Below, piece by piece: positions 50,790-59,355 of a stretch of 64,000 nt of DNA (the stretch's first letter is position 1; the number at the start of each line of letters is the position of its first letter). The notes beneath the pieces are model-generated. The model ran no database searches and was not told the origin of the DNA. It saw nothing but the letters and a program-made list of their open reading frames with translations. This DNA comes from Paragemmobacter kunshanensis. Its GTDB lineage: Bacteria; Pseudomonadota; Alphaproteobacteria; Rhodobacterales; Rhodobacteraceae. The stretch covers positions 62,001 to 126,000 of the forward strand of contig NZ_JAALFE010000009.1 in the NCBI RefSeq assembly GCF_011059185.1. The letters are read 5' to 3'. The translations under genes were made by a program, and so were the position numbers.

Positions 50790-52172
50790 ATGGCGATCCG
50801 CAAGCTTCTGATCGCCAACCGGGGCGAGATTGCCGTACGGATCATCCGCGCGGCCAGAGAGTTGGGCATCAGGACCGTGCAGGTCTACAGCATGGCCGAT
50901 GCCGACAGTCTGGCGGTGAAGCTGGCCGATGAGGCCGTGCCGATCGGCCCGCCTGCCGCGGCAAAATCCTATCTGAAGATCGACACGATCCTTGAAGCGG
51001 CGCGGTTGACCGGGGCGGATGCGGTGCATCCGGGCTATGGCTTTCTGGCCGAGAACGCGGATTTCGCCGATGCAGTGGAGGCGGCGGGCATGATCTGGGT
51101 CGGCCCCAAGGGCGATGCGATCCGGGTAATGGGTGACAAGGTCGCCGCGCGGATCGCCGCGGAACGGGCGGGCGTGCCTGTCGTGCCGGGGTCGGACGGG
51201 CGGGTGGACGACCCAGAACAGGCGCGCGCCATCGCGCTTGCCATCGGGTTTCCGGTGATGATCAAGGCCGCCGCCGGTGGGGGCGGGCGGGGCATCCGCA
51301 TCGCCCATGACATGGAGGAGTTCGACCGCCTGATGCTGCAGGCCAGCGCTGAGGCGAGGGCGGCCTTCGGGGACGGGGGCCTGTATCTGGAAAAGGTGAT
51401 CGAGCGCGCGCGGCATATCGAGGTGCAGATCCTTGGAGACGGCACGCGCGCCGTGCATTGCTTTGAGCGGGAATGTTCGCTGCAACGCCGCCGCCAGAAG
51501 GTCTGGGAAGAGGCGCCGTCGGCTGCCTTGCCGCAGAGCTTGCGGGAGAAGCTCTGCGCTTCGGCCGTGTCTCTTGCTGAGTCGGTGGGGTATCGCGGGG
51601 CGGGGACGCTGGAATATCTGTATGACGACCAGAGCGGGCAGTTCTTTTTTATCGAGATGAACACGCGGATCCAGGTTGAGCATCCGGTGACCGAGATGGT
51701 CACTGGGTTGGATCTGGTGCGCGAGATGATCCGGGTGGCGGGGGGAGAACCCCTGCGAATGCGGCAGGACGAGATCGTCCTGCGCGGGCATGCCATTGAA
51801 GTGCGGATCAATGCCGAGGACCCGGCGCGCAACTTTCAACCGGGGCCGGGAACAGTGGCCGCGCTGTCGGTGCCTGGGGGGGCGGGGGTGCGGTTCGATA
51901 CGATGCTGTATCAGGGCTATACCGTGCCGCCCTTCTACGACTCGCTTCTGGGAAAGCTGATCGTCTGGGACGAGGACCGCAGCGCCGCGATCGCGCGCAT
52001 GGCGCGGGCCTTGGACGAATTGTCAGTCGAGGGGCTGCCTACGACGAAACCCCTGCACGAGCTGCTCGCGCGCGACCCCGAGGTTGCGGCGGCGGCTTTT
52101 CACACGCGCTGGCTGGAACCCTGGCTGGAGCGAAATGCACACCGGCTTGGCACTGAGGAGACCACGGAATGA
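50790..52172 (+). CDS. accC: Biotin carboxylase
   Basis: A 460-residue ATP-grasp biotin carboxylase that carboxylates biotin with bicarbonate and ATP. The N-terminal LIANRGEIAVRIIRAARELGI, the glycine loop AAAGGGGRGIRIA, the EKVIERARHIEVQILGD segment and the catalytic FFIEMNTRIQVEHPVTEM are intact. The length is close to AccC (449). It starts 3 nt after the carrier gene and overlaps pxpB by 4 nt, so it is dedicated to this operon. A housekeeping role in fatty acid synthesis is unlikely because accA, accD and full accB are absent. Confidence 0.9.
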   Translation: MAIRKLLIANRGEIAVRIIRAARELGIRTVQVYSMADADSLAVKLADEAVPIGPPAAAKSYLKIDTILEAARLTGADAVHPGYGFLAENADFADAVEAAGMIWVGPKGDAIRVMGDKVAARIAAERAGVPVVPGSDGRVDDPEQARAIALAIGFPVMIKAAAGGGGRGIRIAHDMEEFDRLMLQASAEARAAFGDGGLYLEKVIERARHIEVQILGDGTRAVHCFERECSLQRRRQKVWEEAPSAALPQSLREKLCASAVSLAESVGYRGAGTLEYLYDDQSGQFFFIEMNTRIQVEHPVTEMVTGLDLVREMIRVAGGEPLRMRQDEIVLRGHAIEVRINAEDPARNFQPGPGTVAALSVPGGAGVRFDTMLYQGYTVPPFYDSLLGKLIVWDEDRSAAIARMARALDELSVEGLPTTKPLHELLARDPEVAAAAFHTRWLEPWLERNAHRLGTEETTE

Positions 52173-53044
52173 ATACCAGATACTCCTTCGGCGGCGATGA
52201 GCACATCTTCGTGGAGTGCGACGAGGAGATGTCGCTTGAAGCCTTTTTCAAGGGCATGTCGATCACGACCGCGCTCAGGGAAGCGAAGATCAGGGGCGTG
52301 ACGGAAATTTGCCCGGCGAATGCGTCGTTTCAGGTGCGCTTTGATCCGGATGTCATCGCTCCCGAGGCGATGTTGTCGGAGCTGAAGGCGCTGGAGGCGG
52401 CGGCGCAGGCGGCACCTTCGGTGCTGGAGACGCGGATCATCGAGGTGCCGGTCTATTACAACGACCCCTGGACCCATGAGACGCTGATGCGGTTTCGCGA
52501 GCGGCATCAGGACCCGACCTCGACCGATGTGGAATACACGGCGCGGATCAACAATCTGGATGGTGTGGACGGGTTCGTGAAGGCCCATTCCGGTGCGCCC
52601 TGGTTCGTGTCGATGGTGGGGTTCGTGGCCGGCCTGCCGTTCCTTTATCAGATGGTGGACCGCGCGCGGCAGATACAGTCGCCCAAGTACCTGCGCCCGC
52701 GGACGGATACGCCGCGTCTGACCGTGGGGCATGGCGGCTGTTTCGGCTGCATCTATTCGGTGCGGGGGGCGGGCGGTTATCAGATGTTCGGCATCACGCC
52801 GATGCCGATCTACGACCCGAACCAGACGGTTCCCTACCTGCGCGATTTCATGTGCCTGTTCAAACCCGGCGACATCGTGAAGTGGAAGCCCATCGGGCGC
52901 GAGGAATACGACCATACCGTCGCCGAGGTGGATGCGGGCCGCTGGATGCCGCGCATCGCGCCGGTGACCTTTTCGCTGGCAGAGTTCCAGAAGGACATCG
53001 ACGGGACCAACACCCGGATCATGGAGGCGCTCAATGGCCATTAA
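52169..53044 (+). CDS. pxpB: 5-oxoprolinase/urea carboxylase-type carboxyltransferase subunit 1 (KipI-like)
   Basis: A 291-residue AHS1/KipI-family protein. The central EVPVYYNDP, the GFVAGLPFLYQM segment and the SVRGAGGYQMFGITPMPIYDP segment are conserved in the family and in the carboxyltransferase part of urea carboxylase. It overlaps the biotin carboxylase stop (ATGA) and pxpC by 11 nt. With the carrier and carboxylase genes it can be read as a separate-gene version of urea carboxylase's transferase domain. Confidence 0.87.
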   Translation: MNTRYSFGGDEHIFVECDEEMSLEAFFKGMSITTALREAKIRGVTEICPANASFQVRFDPDVIAPEAMLSELKALEAAAQAAPSVLETRIIEVPVYYNDPWTHETLMRFRERHQDPTSTDVEYTARINNLDGVDGFVKAHSGAPWFVSMVGFVAGLPFLYQMVDRARQIQSPKYLRPRTDTPRLTVGHGGCFGCIYSVRGAGGYQMFGITPMPIYDPNQTVPYLRDFMCLFKPGDIVKWKPIGREEYDHTVAEVDAGRWMPRIAPVTFSLAEFQKDIDGTNTRIMEALNGH

Positions 53045-54017
53045 TGTCATCAAGCCGGGGCTTTCCACCACGGTGCAGGATCTGGGGCGGCCCGGATATT
53101 ACCACATCGGCATTCCCACCTCTGGCGCGATGGACATGCTGTCGCTGGCTGCGGCGAACCTGCTGGTTGGCAACCCGGCGGGGGCCGCGGCGCTGGAGGC
53201 GGTGTTCATGGGGCCGGAACTGGAATTCACCGCCGATGCGATGGTGGCGGTGACCGGGGCCGACATGCCGCCGAAGGTGGACGGGCAGGAACAGGCGGGC
53301 TGGACGGCCTTTCCGGTGAAGAAGGGGCAGGTGCTGAGCTTCGGCTTCCTGAAGGCGGGGGCGAGGGCCTATATCGCTGTGTCGGGCGGGATCGACGTGC
53401 CGGTCGTGCTGGGATCGCGGTCGACCTATACGCTGGGGGCGCTTGGCGGGTTCGAGGGACGCAAACTGCAGGCGGGCGACGTGCTGCCGATGGCGGCAGG
53501 GTCGGGTGCCCGTTCCAGTGTCAGTGCCGGTCGGTCTGTGCCCGAGGAGTTACGGCGCAGGCCGGGGGCGCCGGCGGAATTGCGGATGCTGCCCGGGCTT
53601 TACTGGCATCGCATCACCGAGGCTGCCGGGGAGCGGTTCTTCGAGGACACCTGGAAGGTCGCCCCCGAGGCGGACCGGATCGGATACCGCTTCAAGGCCG
53701 GGCAGCCGCTTGAATTCGTGGACCGCGAACAACCCTTCGGGGCAGGATCAGATCCGTCGAACATCGTGGATGCCTGCTATCCCTATGGATCGGTCCAGGT
53801 GCCGGGCGGCACGGAGCCCATCGTTCTGCATCGTGACGCGGTGTCCGGAGGCGGCTATTTCATGGTCGGGACGGTCATCTCGGCCGACATGGATCTGATC
53901 GGGCAGTTGCAGCCGCATACGCCGACCCGGTTCGTGAAGGTGACGATGGAAGAGGCGCTGGCGGCCCGGCGCGATCGCAAGGCGGTGCTGGAGGGCATCG
54001 CCGCGGCGCTGGCCTGA
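53034..54017 (+). CDS. pxpC: Biotin-dependent carboxyltransferase/5-oxoprolinase subunit (KipA-like)
   Basis: A 327-residue AHS2/KipA-family protein. VIKPGLSTTVQDLGRPGY is the family N-terminus; AYIAVSGGIDVPVVLGSRSTYTLGALGGFEGR is the most conserved block, and the C-terminal SGGGYFMVGTVISADMDLIGQL closes the domain. The start lies within the end of pxpB, so the two subunits are translationally coupled as expected for a stable complex. It is the last clear member of the hyuB3-hyuA3-pxpA-carrier-accC-pxpB-pxpC operon; the next gene begins 61 nt on. Confidence 0.88.
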   Translation: MAINVIKPGLSTTVQDLGRPGYYHIGIPTSGAMDMLSLAAANLLVGNPAGAAALEAVFMGPELEFTADAMVAVTGADMPPKVDGQEQAGWTAFPVKKGQVLSFGFLKAGARAYIAVSGGIDVPVVLGSRSTYTLGALGGFEGRKLQAGDVLPMAAGSGARSSVSAGRSVPEELRRRPGAPAELRMLPGLYWHRITEAAGERFFEDTWKVAPEADRIGYRFKAGQPLEFVDREQPFGAGSDPSNIVDACYPYGSVQVPGGTEPIVLHRDAVSGGGYFMVGTVISADMDLIGQLQPHTPTRFVKVTMEEALAARRDRKAVLEGIAAALA

Positions 54018-54078
54018 CGGCGCAGGGAAAACAGGCGCGGGCGTCCGTCCGCCCGCGCCCGACCTTGTGCGAGGACAG

Positions 54079-55314
54079 ATGTACGAAGCCGAAGATCAGA
54101 CCCAGCTTGCTGCGCCGCCGCATGTTCAGCGGCGGGTGCTGCGTGTTCTGGGCACATCGATCACTCTGCTGCCGCCGGTGCGCGATCAGGCGCGGGCGGA
54201 TCTGGGCTTCGACATCGTTTTCGAGGAGATGGATTTCCTGGATTGCCAGAGGCAGGCAGCGATGCGGCCGGATGGCTATGACGTCTATGAGCAATGCTTT
54301 CACAACCTGGACATCGTGTGGTTCTGGGGGGCGTTGCAGCCCATCGACATCGCGCGCATCGCGGAATGGGACAATATCTCGGATCTGGTGAAACTGGGCG
54401 GTGTATCGAAATATGCCGGGCGCGGCCTTGGCGATGCGCCCGTGAAGAAGCTTTATATCCAGCCGGGCGGATTTCTGGGATCAAAGCCATCGCGCCATAT
54501 CAGCATGTTGCCCACCGTGCACAACATGGACAGCTTCGGCTTCGATGCGCGGGTATTCGGGACGGGGACGGATCCGCGGCCAAGCTGGGCCTGGCTGCTG
54601 GATCGCCGGGCGAAGGGGCGGATAGCGCTGGTCGATGAGCCTGCGATCGGGTTTTTCGATGCGGCCCTGGCGGCCGAGGCATCGGGGGAGCTTGAGTTTG
54701 CCGATATCGGCAACATGACCATCGACGAGATCAACGCGCTGATGAAGCTTCTGGAGCGCAAGCGGGTGGAGGGATACTTCTGCGGCACCTGGCGCGGCGG
54801 GGAGGAAGCGGCTTCGCTGGCGGAAGCCGGCAGCGTGGCGGTGCAGAGCATGTGGTCGCCCGTATACGGCAAGCTTCGCGCGGCGCGTCCGCATTTCATC
54901 GAGGCGGCGCCGACCGAGGGCTATCGGGCCTGGCATGGCGGGGCGAGCCTGTCGCGCCATCTGCGCGGGGCGGTGCTGGACATGGCCTATGAATATCTCA
55001 ACTGGTGGCTTTCGGGTTTCGCCGGGGCAGTGATGGCGCGGCAGGGCTATTACATCTCCAACCCGGCCCGCGCCCGCGATCACCTGTGCCCCGAGGAATG
55101 GGCCTATTGGTACGAAGGGGCCGCAGCCGCGCGCGATCTGGCCGGGCCGACGGGGGAGACGACCGTGAAGGCGGGGGAGCGCCGGGCGGGAGGCGCCTAT
55201 ACGGACCGGGCGCGCAAGATCGTGATCTGGAACACGGTCATGGACGAGTACAACTACGCTGCACGCGCATGGGACCGATTTGTCCGCCGTGTTCAGGATG
55301 GGGGCGAGGCATGA
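54079..55314 (+). CDS. Solute-binding-protein-like protein without a signal peptide
   Basis: A 411-residue protein related to spermidine/putrescine-type (PotD/extracellular binding protein 1) solute-binding proteins. It is paralogous to the binding protein at 60897: both have LR-LG-S-T near the N-terminus, and WWLSGFAGAVMARQGYYISN here matches YWLSGGPAVAVSEQGYYSPN there, followed by YWYEG versus FWYEG. Unlike that protein it begins MYEAEDQTQLAAPPHVQRR, with no Sec or Tat signal, and the 61 nt upstream cannot supply one. GAGGACAG precedes the ATG at 54079 (a GTG at 54067 is possible). It overlaps the GntR gene by 4 nt. A cytoplasmic ligand-sensing or enzymatic role is suggested. Confidence 0.78.
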   Translation: MYEAEDQTQLAAPPHVQRRVLRVLGTSITLLPPVRDQARADLGFDIVFEEMDFLDCQRQAAMRPDGYDVYEQCFHNLDIVWFWGALQPIDIARIAEWDNISDLVKLGGVSKYAGRGLGDAPVKKLYIQPGGFLGSKPSRHISMLPTVHNMDSFGFDARVFGTGTDPRPSWAWLLDRRAKGRIALVDEPAIGFFDAALAAEASGELEFADIGNMTIDEINALMKLLERKRVEGYFCGTWRGGEEAASLAEAGSVAVQSMWSPVYGKLRAARPHFIEAAPTEGYRAWHGGASLSRHLRGAVLDMAYEYLNWWLSGFAGAVMARQGYYISNPARARDHLCPEEWAYWYEGAAAARDLAGPTGETTVKAGERRAGGAYTDRARKIVIWNTVMDEYNYAARAWDRFVRRVQDGGEA

Positions 55315-56294
55315 TCCGTTCGGCCAATCCCCTGGCGCAGGAGCCGCGCTATGAGCTGATCGCCCGGGTTCTGCGCGAGAACATCGCGGCCGGCATCCTT
55401 CCGGAAGGGTTCGTGCTGCTGGAGGGGCCGATCGCCACGGTGATGCAGACAAGCCGCGTGCCGGTGCAGGCGGCGTTGCGGCAGTTGCTGGAAGAGAGAC
55501 TGATCAGCCGCTTTGACGGAAGGGGTTATCTGGTGGGGCGGGTGACGGCCGGGACAGTGCCGATCCGGCGCGACATCCGGGAGCTGGACCTATTGATCCC
55601 ACCGATGGTGGATGATGCCCTGCAGACGCGCGGGACATGGCGCCATGTCTATGACGAGGTCGAGGAAGAGGTGGCGTCCTGCCAGATCTTCGGCGAGTTC
55701 CGCATCGTCGAGACGGAGCTTGCCGAGCATCTGGGCGTCAGCCGCACCGTCGTCCGCGACGTGCTGGCGCGGTTGCAGGAGAGGGGGCTGATTCGGAAGA
55801 GTGCCGCCTCGCACTGGATCGCGGGGCCGCTGACCGCGCGGACCGTCAGCGACAAGTTCGAGCTGCGCGGCATCGTCGAGCCTGCCGCGCTGCGGCTTGC
55901 CGCGCCGCATATCCGTTATGCCGAGGTGGAGGACCTGCTGGAGCGAATCGAAACCGACCCGGCGATCACGCCACAGGAGATGGCGGATGCGCTTATGGAA
56001 CACTGCATAGCGCAGGCACCAAACACCGCCCTTGTTGAGATGATCCGCAGCAACCGCCTCCTTCTTTCGGCAGTGGATCGGGCGCTGATCCGCCTGGGGC
56101 TGCCCCCGGACGAGGACACGATTGAGCAATATCAGACGCTGCTGGACCTCATTTCCAGGCATCCCATTGATTCCGCTTGTGAATATTTGCGGGATCACCT
56201 GTCCATCACCGCGCGGCGCTATCTGGCGCGGATGAAGATCGTCGCTGTCATCCCTGAGGCGGGAGCCTTTGCGCCGTATCTGAGTCCGCAGTAA
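55311..56294 (+). CDS. GntR-family regulator with two winged-helix domains
   Basis: A 327-residue regulator. Residues about 13-76 form one GntR winged helix (YELIARVLRENIAAGILPEG ... VPVQAALRQLLEERLISRF). A second complete one is at about 113-172 (TELAEHLGVSRTVVRDVLARLQERGLI), followed by an FCD-type helical domain (about 175-310). Normal FadR-type proteins have only one. The start overlaps the stop of the signal-less solute-binding-like gene, so the two are co-translated. A terminator and then the promoter of the ABC operon follow, so it probably controls that operon. Confidence 0.8.
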   Translation: MIRSANPLAQEPRYELIARVLRENIAAGILPEGFVLLEGPIATVMQTSRVPVQAALRQLLEERLISRFDGRGYLVGRVTAGTVPIRRDIRELDLLIPPMVDDALQTRGTWRHVYDEVEEEVASCQIFGEFRIVETELAEHLGVSRTVVRDVLARLQERGLIRKSAASHWIAGPLTARTVSDKFELRGIVEPAALRLAAPHIRYAEVEDLLERIETDPAITPQEMADALMEHCIAQAPNTALVEMIRSNRLLLSAVDRALIRLGLPPDEDTIEQYQTLLDLISRHPIDSACEYLRDHLSITARRYLARMKIVAVIPEAGAFAPYLSPQ

Positions 56295-56345
56295 AACGAA
56301 TATTGCGTACCATTGTTCGCAATTATCGTGAGCGCTGTTCGCTCG

Positions 56346-56374
56346 CGGCCTGTTTTTCGGCCGTTTGTTTTCCT
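56346..56374 (+). terminator. Rho-independent terminator after the double winged-helix gene
   Basis: CGGCC (56346-56350) and GGCCG (56359-56363) form a short stem around a T-rich 8-nt loop, followed by TTTGTTTTCC and more T-rich sequence. It separates the regulator from the ABC transporter operon. Upstream, ATTGCG (56302-56307) and CGCAAT (56318-56323) form another dyad that may be an operator. Confidence 0.65.
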
Positions 56375-56417
56375 TTTCTTGCTCAAAATATGCCATGGCG
56401 TGCAATTTGATATGCCG

Positions 56418-56446
56418 TTGACAGATGGCAAAACTACCTATGTTAT
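56418..56446 (+). promoter_or_regulatory. Sigma-70-type promoter of the ABC transporter operon
   Basis: A perfect -35 box TTGACA (56418-56423) and a -10 box TGTTAT (56441-56446) are separated by 17 bp in an AT-rich stretch, one of the best sigma-70-type matches noticed in the window. The start codon of the ATPase gene is 70-109 nt downstream depending on the start chosen. Confidence 0.7.
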
Positions 56447-56554
56447 ACGAAGTACAGTTTATGCGGGTCGTGTGACTCGGTCGTCCGGCTGGTTTCGGAC
56501 AGCAATCAAAAAGGGGTGGCCGCGAAGCGACCCCAGCACACAGGTGAGGTGGAT

Positions 56555-57631
56555 TTGGACACGTCGGTCTTCAGACTGGACGGCGTCACCAAGCGCTATG
56601 GCGACTTGGTTGCGCTTGACAATGCATCGCTGGAGGCGGGTGCGAACGAGTATATCTCGTTCCTCGGCCCGTCCGGGTCGGGCAAGACAACCTTGCTGAG
56701 GGTGATCGCCGGTTTTGAGGCGCCCGAAGCGGGGCGAGTCTTCTTCAACGGGCGCGACATTACCAATCTGCCTGCGCATGAGCGCGGTATCGGCTTCGTC
56801 TTCCAGAATTTCGCGCTGTTCCCGCATCTGACTGTGATCCAGAATGTCGGCTTCGGTCTGACACATGGGAAATCCGGGCTGAGCGCGGCCGAGATCGAGC
56901 GGCGCAGCCTCGAGATGATCGAACTGGTCGGCCTGTCGGGGATGGAAGGGCGAGGGGTCGATCAGATCTCGGGCGGCCAACGGCAGCGGGTGGCGCTGGC
57001 GCGGACGCTGACCATGCATCCGAAGCTGGTGCTTCTGGATGAACCCCTAGGCGCGCTGGACGCCAATCTCCGGTCGCGGATGCGGACGGAGTTGCGGGCA
57101 ATCCGCGAAAGGCTGGGCGTGACCTTCGTCCATGTGACGGGCAGCGAGAATGAGGCGTTGGCGATGGGCGATCGCGTCGTCGTGCTGGACCGGGGGCGCA
57201 TCATCCAGACCGGGACGCCGGGCGAGGTGTATGACAGCCCCGCTTCGCCTGACGTGGCGCATTTTCTGAACCGGTTCAACCTGTTCGACGGCAATCTTTC
57301 GGGAGGCCGGTTCAACGGCGTGTTCGGTTCCGTGCCGGTGCCGCGCAGCGTGCGGTCCGACCGGGATGTCTATGCCGTGCGCTATGACCGGATGCGGGCA
57401 CTGCCGGTTTCCGCCGATGCGGCGGGCCCGGCCATCAAGGCGCGCTTCGTGGCTTCGGAATACCTCGGATCGTCGATGATGAACTTCTTCGAGGCCGAGG
57501 ATGGCCATGTGATCGAGATGGAGCATCACCTGAGCCTTGGCACCCCCCAAACCTTCGAGGCGCGGCAGGACTATCTGCTGACCTGGAACCCGGAACAGGC
57601 CATCGTCTTTGGTCGCGAGGCATCCCGATGA
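56555..57631 (+). CDS. Spermidine/putrescine-type ABC ATPase 1, H-loop histidine missing
   Basis: A PotA-like ATPase of about 358 residues. Walker A FLGPSGSGKTTLL, Q-loop FVFQNFALFPHL, signature ISGGQRQRVALA and Walker B LVLLDEPLGALD are intact, and a TOBE-like regulatory domain follows from about residue 245. After Walker B, where relatives read VTHDQ-EA with the switch histidine, this protein reads VTGSENEA, so the H-loop histidine is glycine. The start is uncertain: TTG at 56555 (GAGG 5 nt upstream) is preferred to GTG at 56549 or 56516. It overlaps the permease gene by 4 nt. A second ATPase with a normal H-loop ends the operon. Confidence 0.82.
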   Translation: MDTSVFRLDGVTKRYGDLVALDNASLEAGANEYISFLGPSGSGKTTLLRVIAGFEAPEAGRVFFNGRDITNLPAHERGIGFVFQNFALFPHLTVIQNVGFGLTHGKSGLSAAEIERRSLEMIELVGLSGMEGRGVDQISGGQRQRVALARTLTMHPKLVLLDEPLGALDANLRSRMRTELRAIRERLGVTFVHVTGSENEALAMGDRVVVLDRGRIIQTGTPGEVYDSPASPDVAHFLNRFNLFDGNLSGGRFNGVFGSVPVPRSVRSDRDVYAVRYDRMRALPVSADAAGPAIKARFVASEYLGSSMMNFFEAEDGHVIEMEHHLSLGTPQTFEARQDYLLTWNPEQAIVFGREASR

Positions 57632-58500
57632 GCAGCCAGATCTCCATTCAGAAACGTCAGTCCAAGACCACCCGCTGGTTGCTGGCGCCGGGCATCATCT
57701 GGATGTCGCTGTTCCTGGTCGTGCCGATCCTGATGATCGTCTACGTGTCCTTCTGGACGCAGACGACCTTCAACATCTCACCCGATCCGACGCTGGCGAG
57801 CTGGAAGCAGTTCTTCTCGTCCGACACCTATACCGGCTCGCTGTGGACCACGGTGCGGATCTGGCTGATCGTTCTGGCCTGCACCTTTGTCGTCGGCTAT
57901 CCGACCGCGCTTTTCGTGGGGCTCTTCGTCAAGTCGAAGACGCTGTCGACGGTTCTGCTGGTGATCTGCGTGATTCCTTTCTGGACATCGTTCCTGATCC
58001 GCGTGCTGGCCTGGCGGCCGATGCTTGGCAAGGAGGGCGCGATCAATATCGTGCTGCTGAAACTGGGGATCATCCAGCAGCCAATCGAGGTGCTGTTGTT
58101 CACCGAACTGTCGGTGATCATCGGGATGACGCAGATCTATTGCGTGTTCATGGTCGGCCCCATTGCCTTCATGCTGAGCCGGATCGACCGCAACATCATC
58201 GAGGCGGCACGCGATCTGGGTGCGGGGTTCGGGCGGATCTTCTGGAAGATCATCTTCCCGCTGTCGCTGCCGGGTGTCGTGGTGGGCGCGATCTTCGTGT
58301 CGGTCATGGTGCTGGGTGAATTCGCGACTTCGGGCGCACTGTCGGGCCGGAAGGTGAACCTGCTGGGCAACATCATCGTGACGCAGGTTGGTTCGCTGAA
58401 ATGGGCGATGGCGTCGGTCGTGGGGGTGATCCTGACGGTGGTCATGGGCATCGTGATCGCGGGCTTCCTGCGCATCGTCGATCTGAAGCGGGAGCTGTAA
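57628..58500 (+). CDS. ABC transporter permease (PotB-like)
   Basis: A 290-residue permease with about six helices; residues 20-50 are the first helix (LLAPGIIWMSLFLVVPILMI). The EAA loop is EAARDLGAGFGRIFWKIIFPLSLPG near residue 190, which contacts an ATPase. The start overlaps ATPase 1 (ATGA). It belongs to the spermidine/putrescine/2-aminoethylphosphonate-type importers. Confidence 0.88.
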   Translation: MSSQISIQKRQSKTTRWLLAPGIIWMSLFLVVPILMIVYVSFWTQTTFNISPDPTLASWKQFFSSDTYTGSLWTTVRIWLIVLACTFVVGYPTALFVGLFVKSKTLSTVLLVICVIPFWTSFLIRVLAWRPMLGKEGAINIVLLKLGIIQQPIEVLLFTELSVIIGMTQIYCVFMVGPIAFMLSRIDRNIIEAARDLGAGFGRIFWKIIFPLSLPGVVVGAIFVSVMVLGEFATSGALSGRKVNLLGNIIVTQVGSLKWAMASVVGVILTVVMGIVIAGFLRIVDLKREL

Positions 58501-58503
58501 GTC

Positions 58504-59355
58504 ATGGAATCGCGCATCCTGAAACCCGCGCTTGGCCTTTACGTCGCGCTGTTCGTGCTGTTCCTTTACGGGCCGTTCGTGGTGCTGACGATCATCTCGT
58601 TCCAGCAGGGGCCTGAGGGCGGGCCGCAGTTCCCGATCATCGAATGGTCCACCTACTGGTATCGCCACATCTTTGGGCTGACCCCGCCGTCACGCATCGC
58701 GCCGCTGCCTTTCGGCGAGGCCTTGCTGCGGTCGCTGGTGCTGGCCTTCATGACGATGGTGGTGTCCACCGTGCTGGGCGTGATGTCGGCACAGGCCTTC
58801 CGGCGCAAGTTCAAGGGATCGGGCGTCGTCTTCTACCTGATCGTGCTGGGCATGATGGTGCCGGGCGTGCTGACCGGGCTGGGAACGTCGCTCTTGGCCA
58901 ACAACGTGATCGGGATCGAGCGGCACTGGTACACGACCGCCTTTGCCACCCATGTGGCCTATACCTTTCCCTTTGCCTTCCTTGTGATGCTGGCGATCCT
59001 GAACCGCTTTGACGCCTCTGTCGAAGAAGCGTCCTGGTCGCTGGGGGTGGATCCCTGGACCACCTTCCGCAAGGTGACCTTCCCGCTGATCTTCCCGGGC
59101 GTGCTGTCGGCGATGCTGTTTGCCTTCACGCTGTCGCTGGACGAATTCCCCCGGACGCTGTTCGCTTCTGGGCGGGATCAGACCCTGCCGCTGGCGATCT
59201 ACGGGACTTTCTCGGTCGAGATCCATCCCAACATCTTTGCCTTCGGGGTGCTGACGACGCTGTTCTCCTTTGCGCTTTTGTCGGTCTACGGGCTGCTGAT
59301 GGCGATGTCCGTGCGGCGCGCGAGGAAGATGGCCATGCAGGAGGATATCGCATGA
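58504..59355 (+). CDS. ABC transporter permease (PotC-like)
   Basis: A 283-residue permease partner with about six helices. Its EAA loop is EEASWSLGVDPWTTFRKVTFPLIFPG near residue 176. It starts 3 nt after the first permease and overlaps the SDR gene by 4 nt. Together with the first permease it forms the channel fed by the Tat-exported binding protein at 60897. Confidence 0.88.
   Translation: MESRILKPALGLYVALFVLFLYGPFVVLTIISFQQGPEGGPQFPIIEWSTYWYRHIFGLTPPSRIAPLPFGEALLRSLVLAFMTMVVSTVLGVMSAQAFRRKFKGSGVVFYLIVLGMMVPGVLTGLGTSLLANNVIGIERHWYTTAFATHVAYTFPFAFLVMLAILNRFDASVEEASWSLGVDPWTTFRKVTFPLIFPGVLSAMLFAFTLSLDEFPRTLFASGRDQTLPLAIYGTFSVEIHPNIFAFGVLTTLFSFALLSVYGLLMAMSVRRARKMAMQEDIA

Noticed and set aside
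56441-56455. TATACGAAGT-like stretch resembling a loxP half-site
   Set aside because: Only ten bases match and no inverted partner exists; it overlaps the -10 region of a sigma-70-type promoter.
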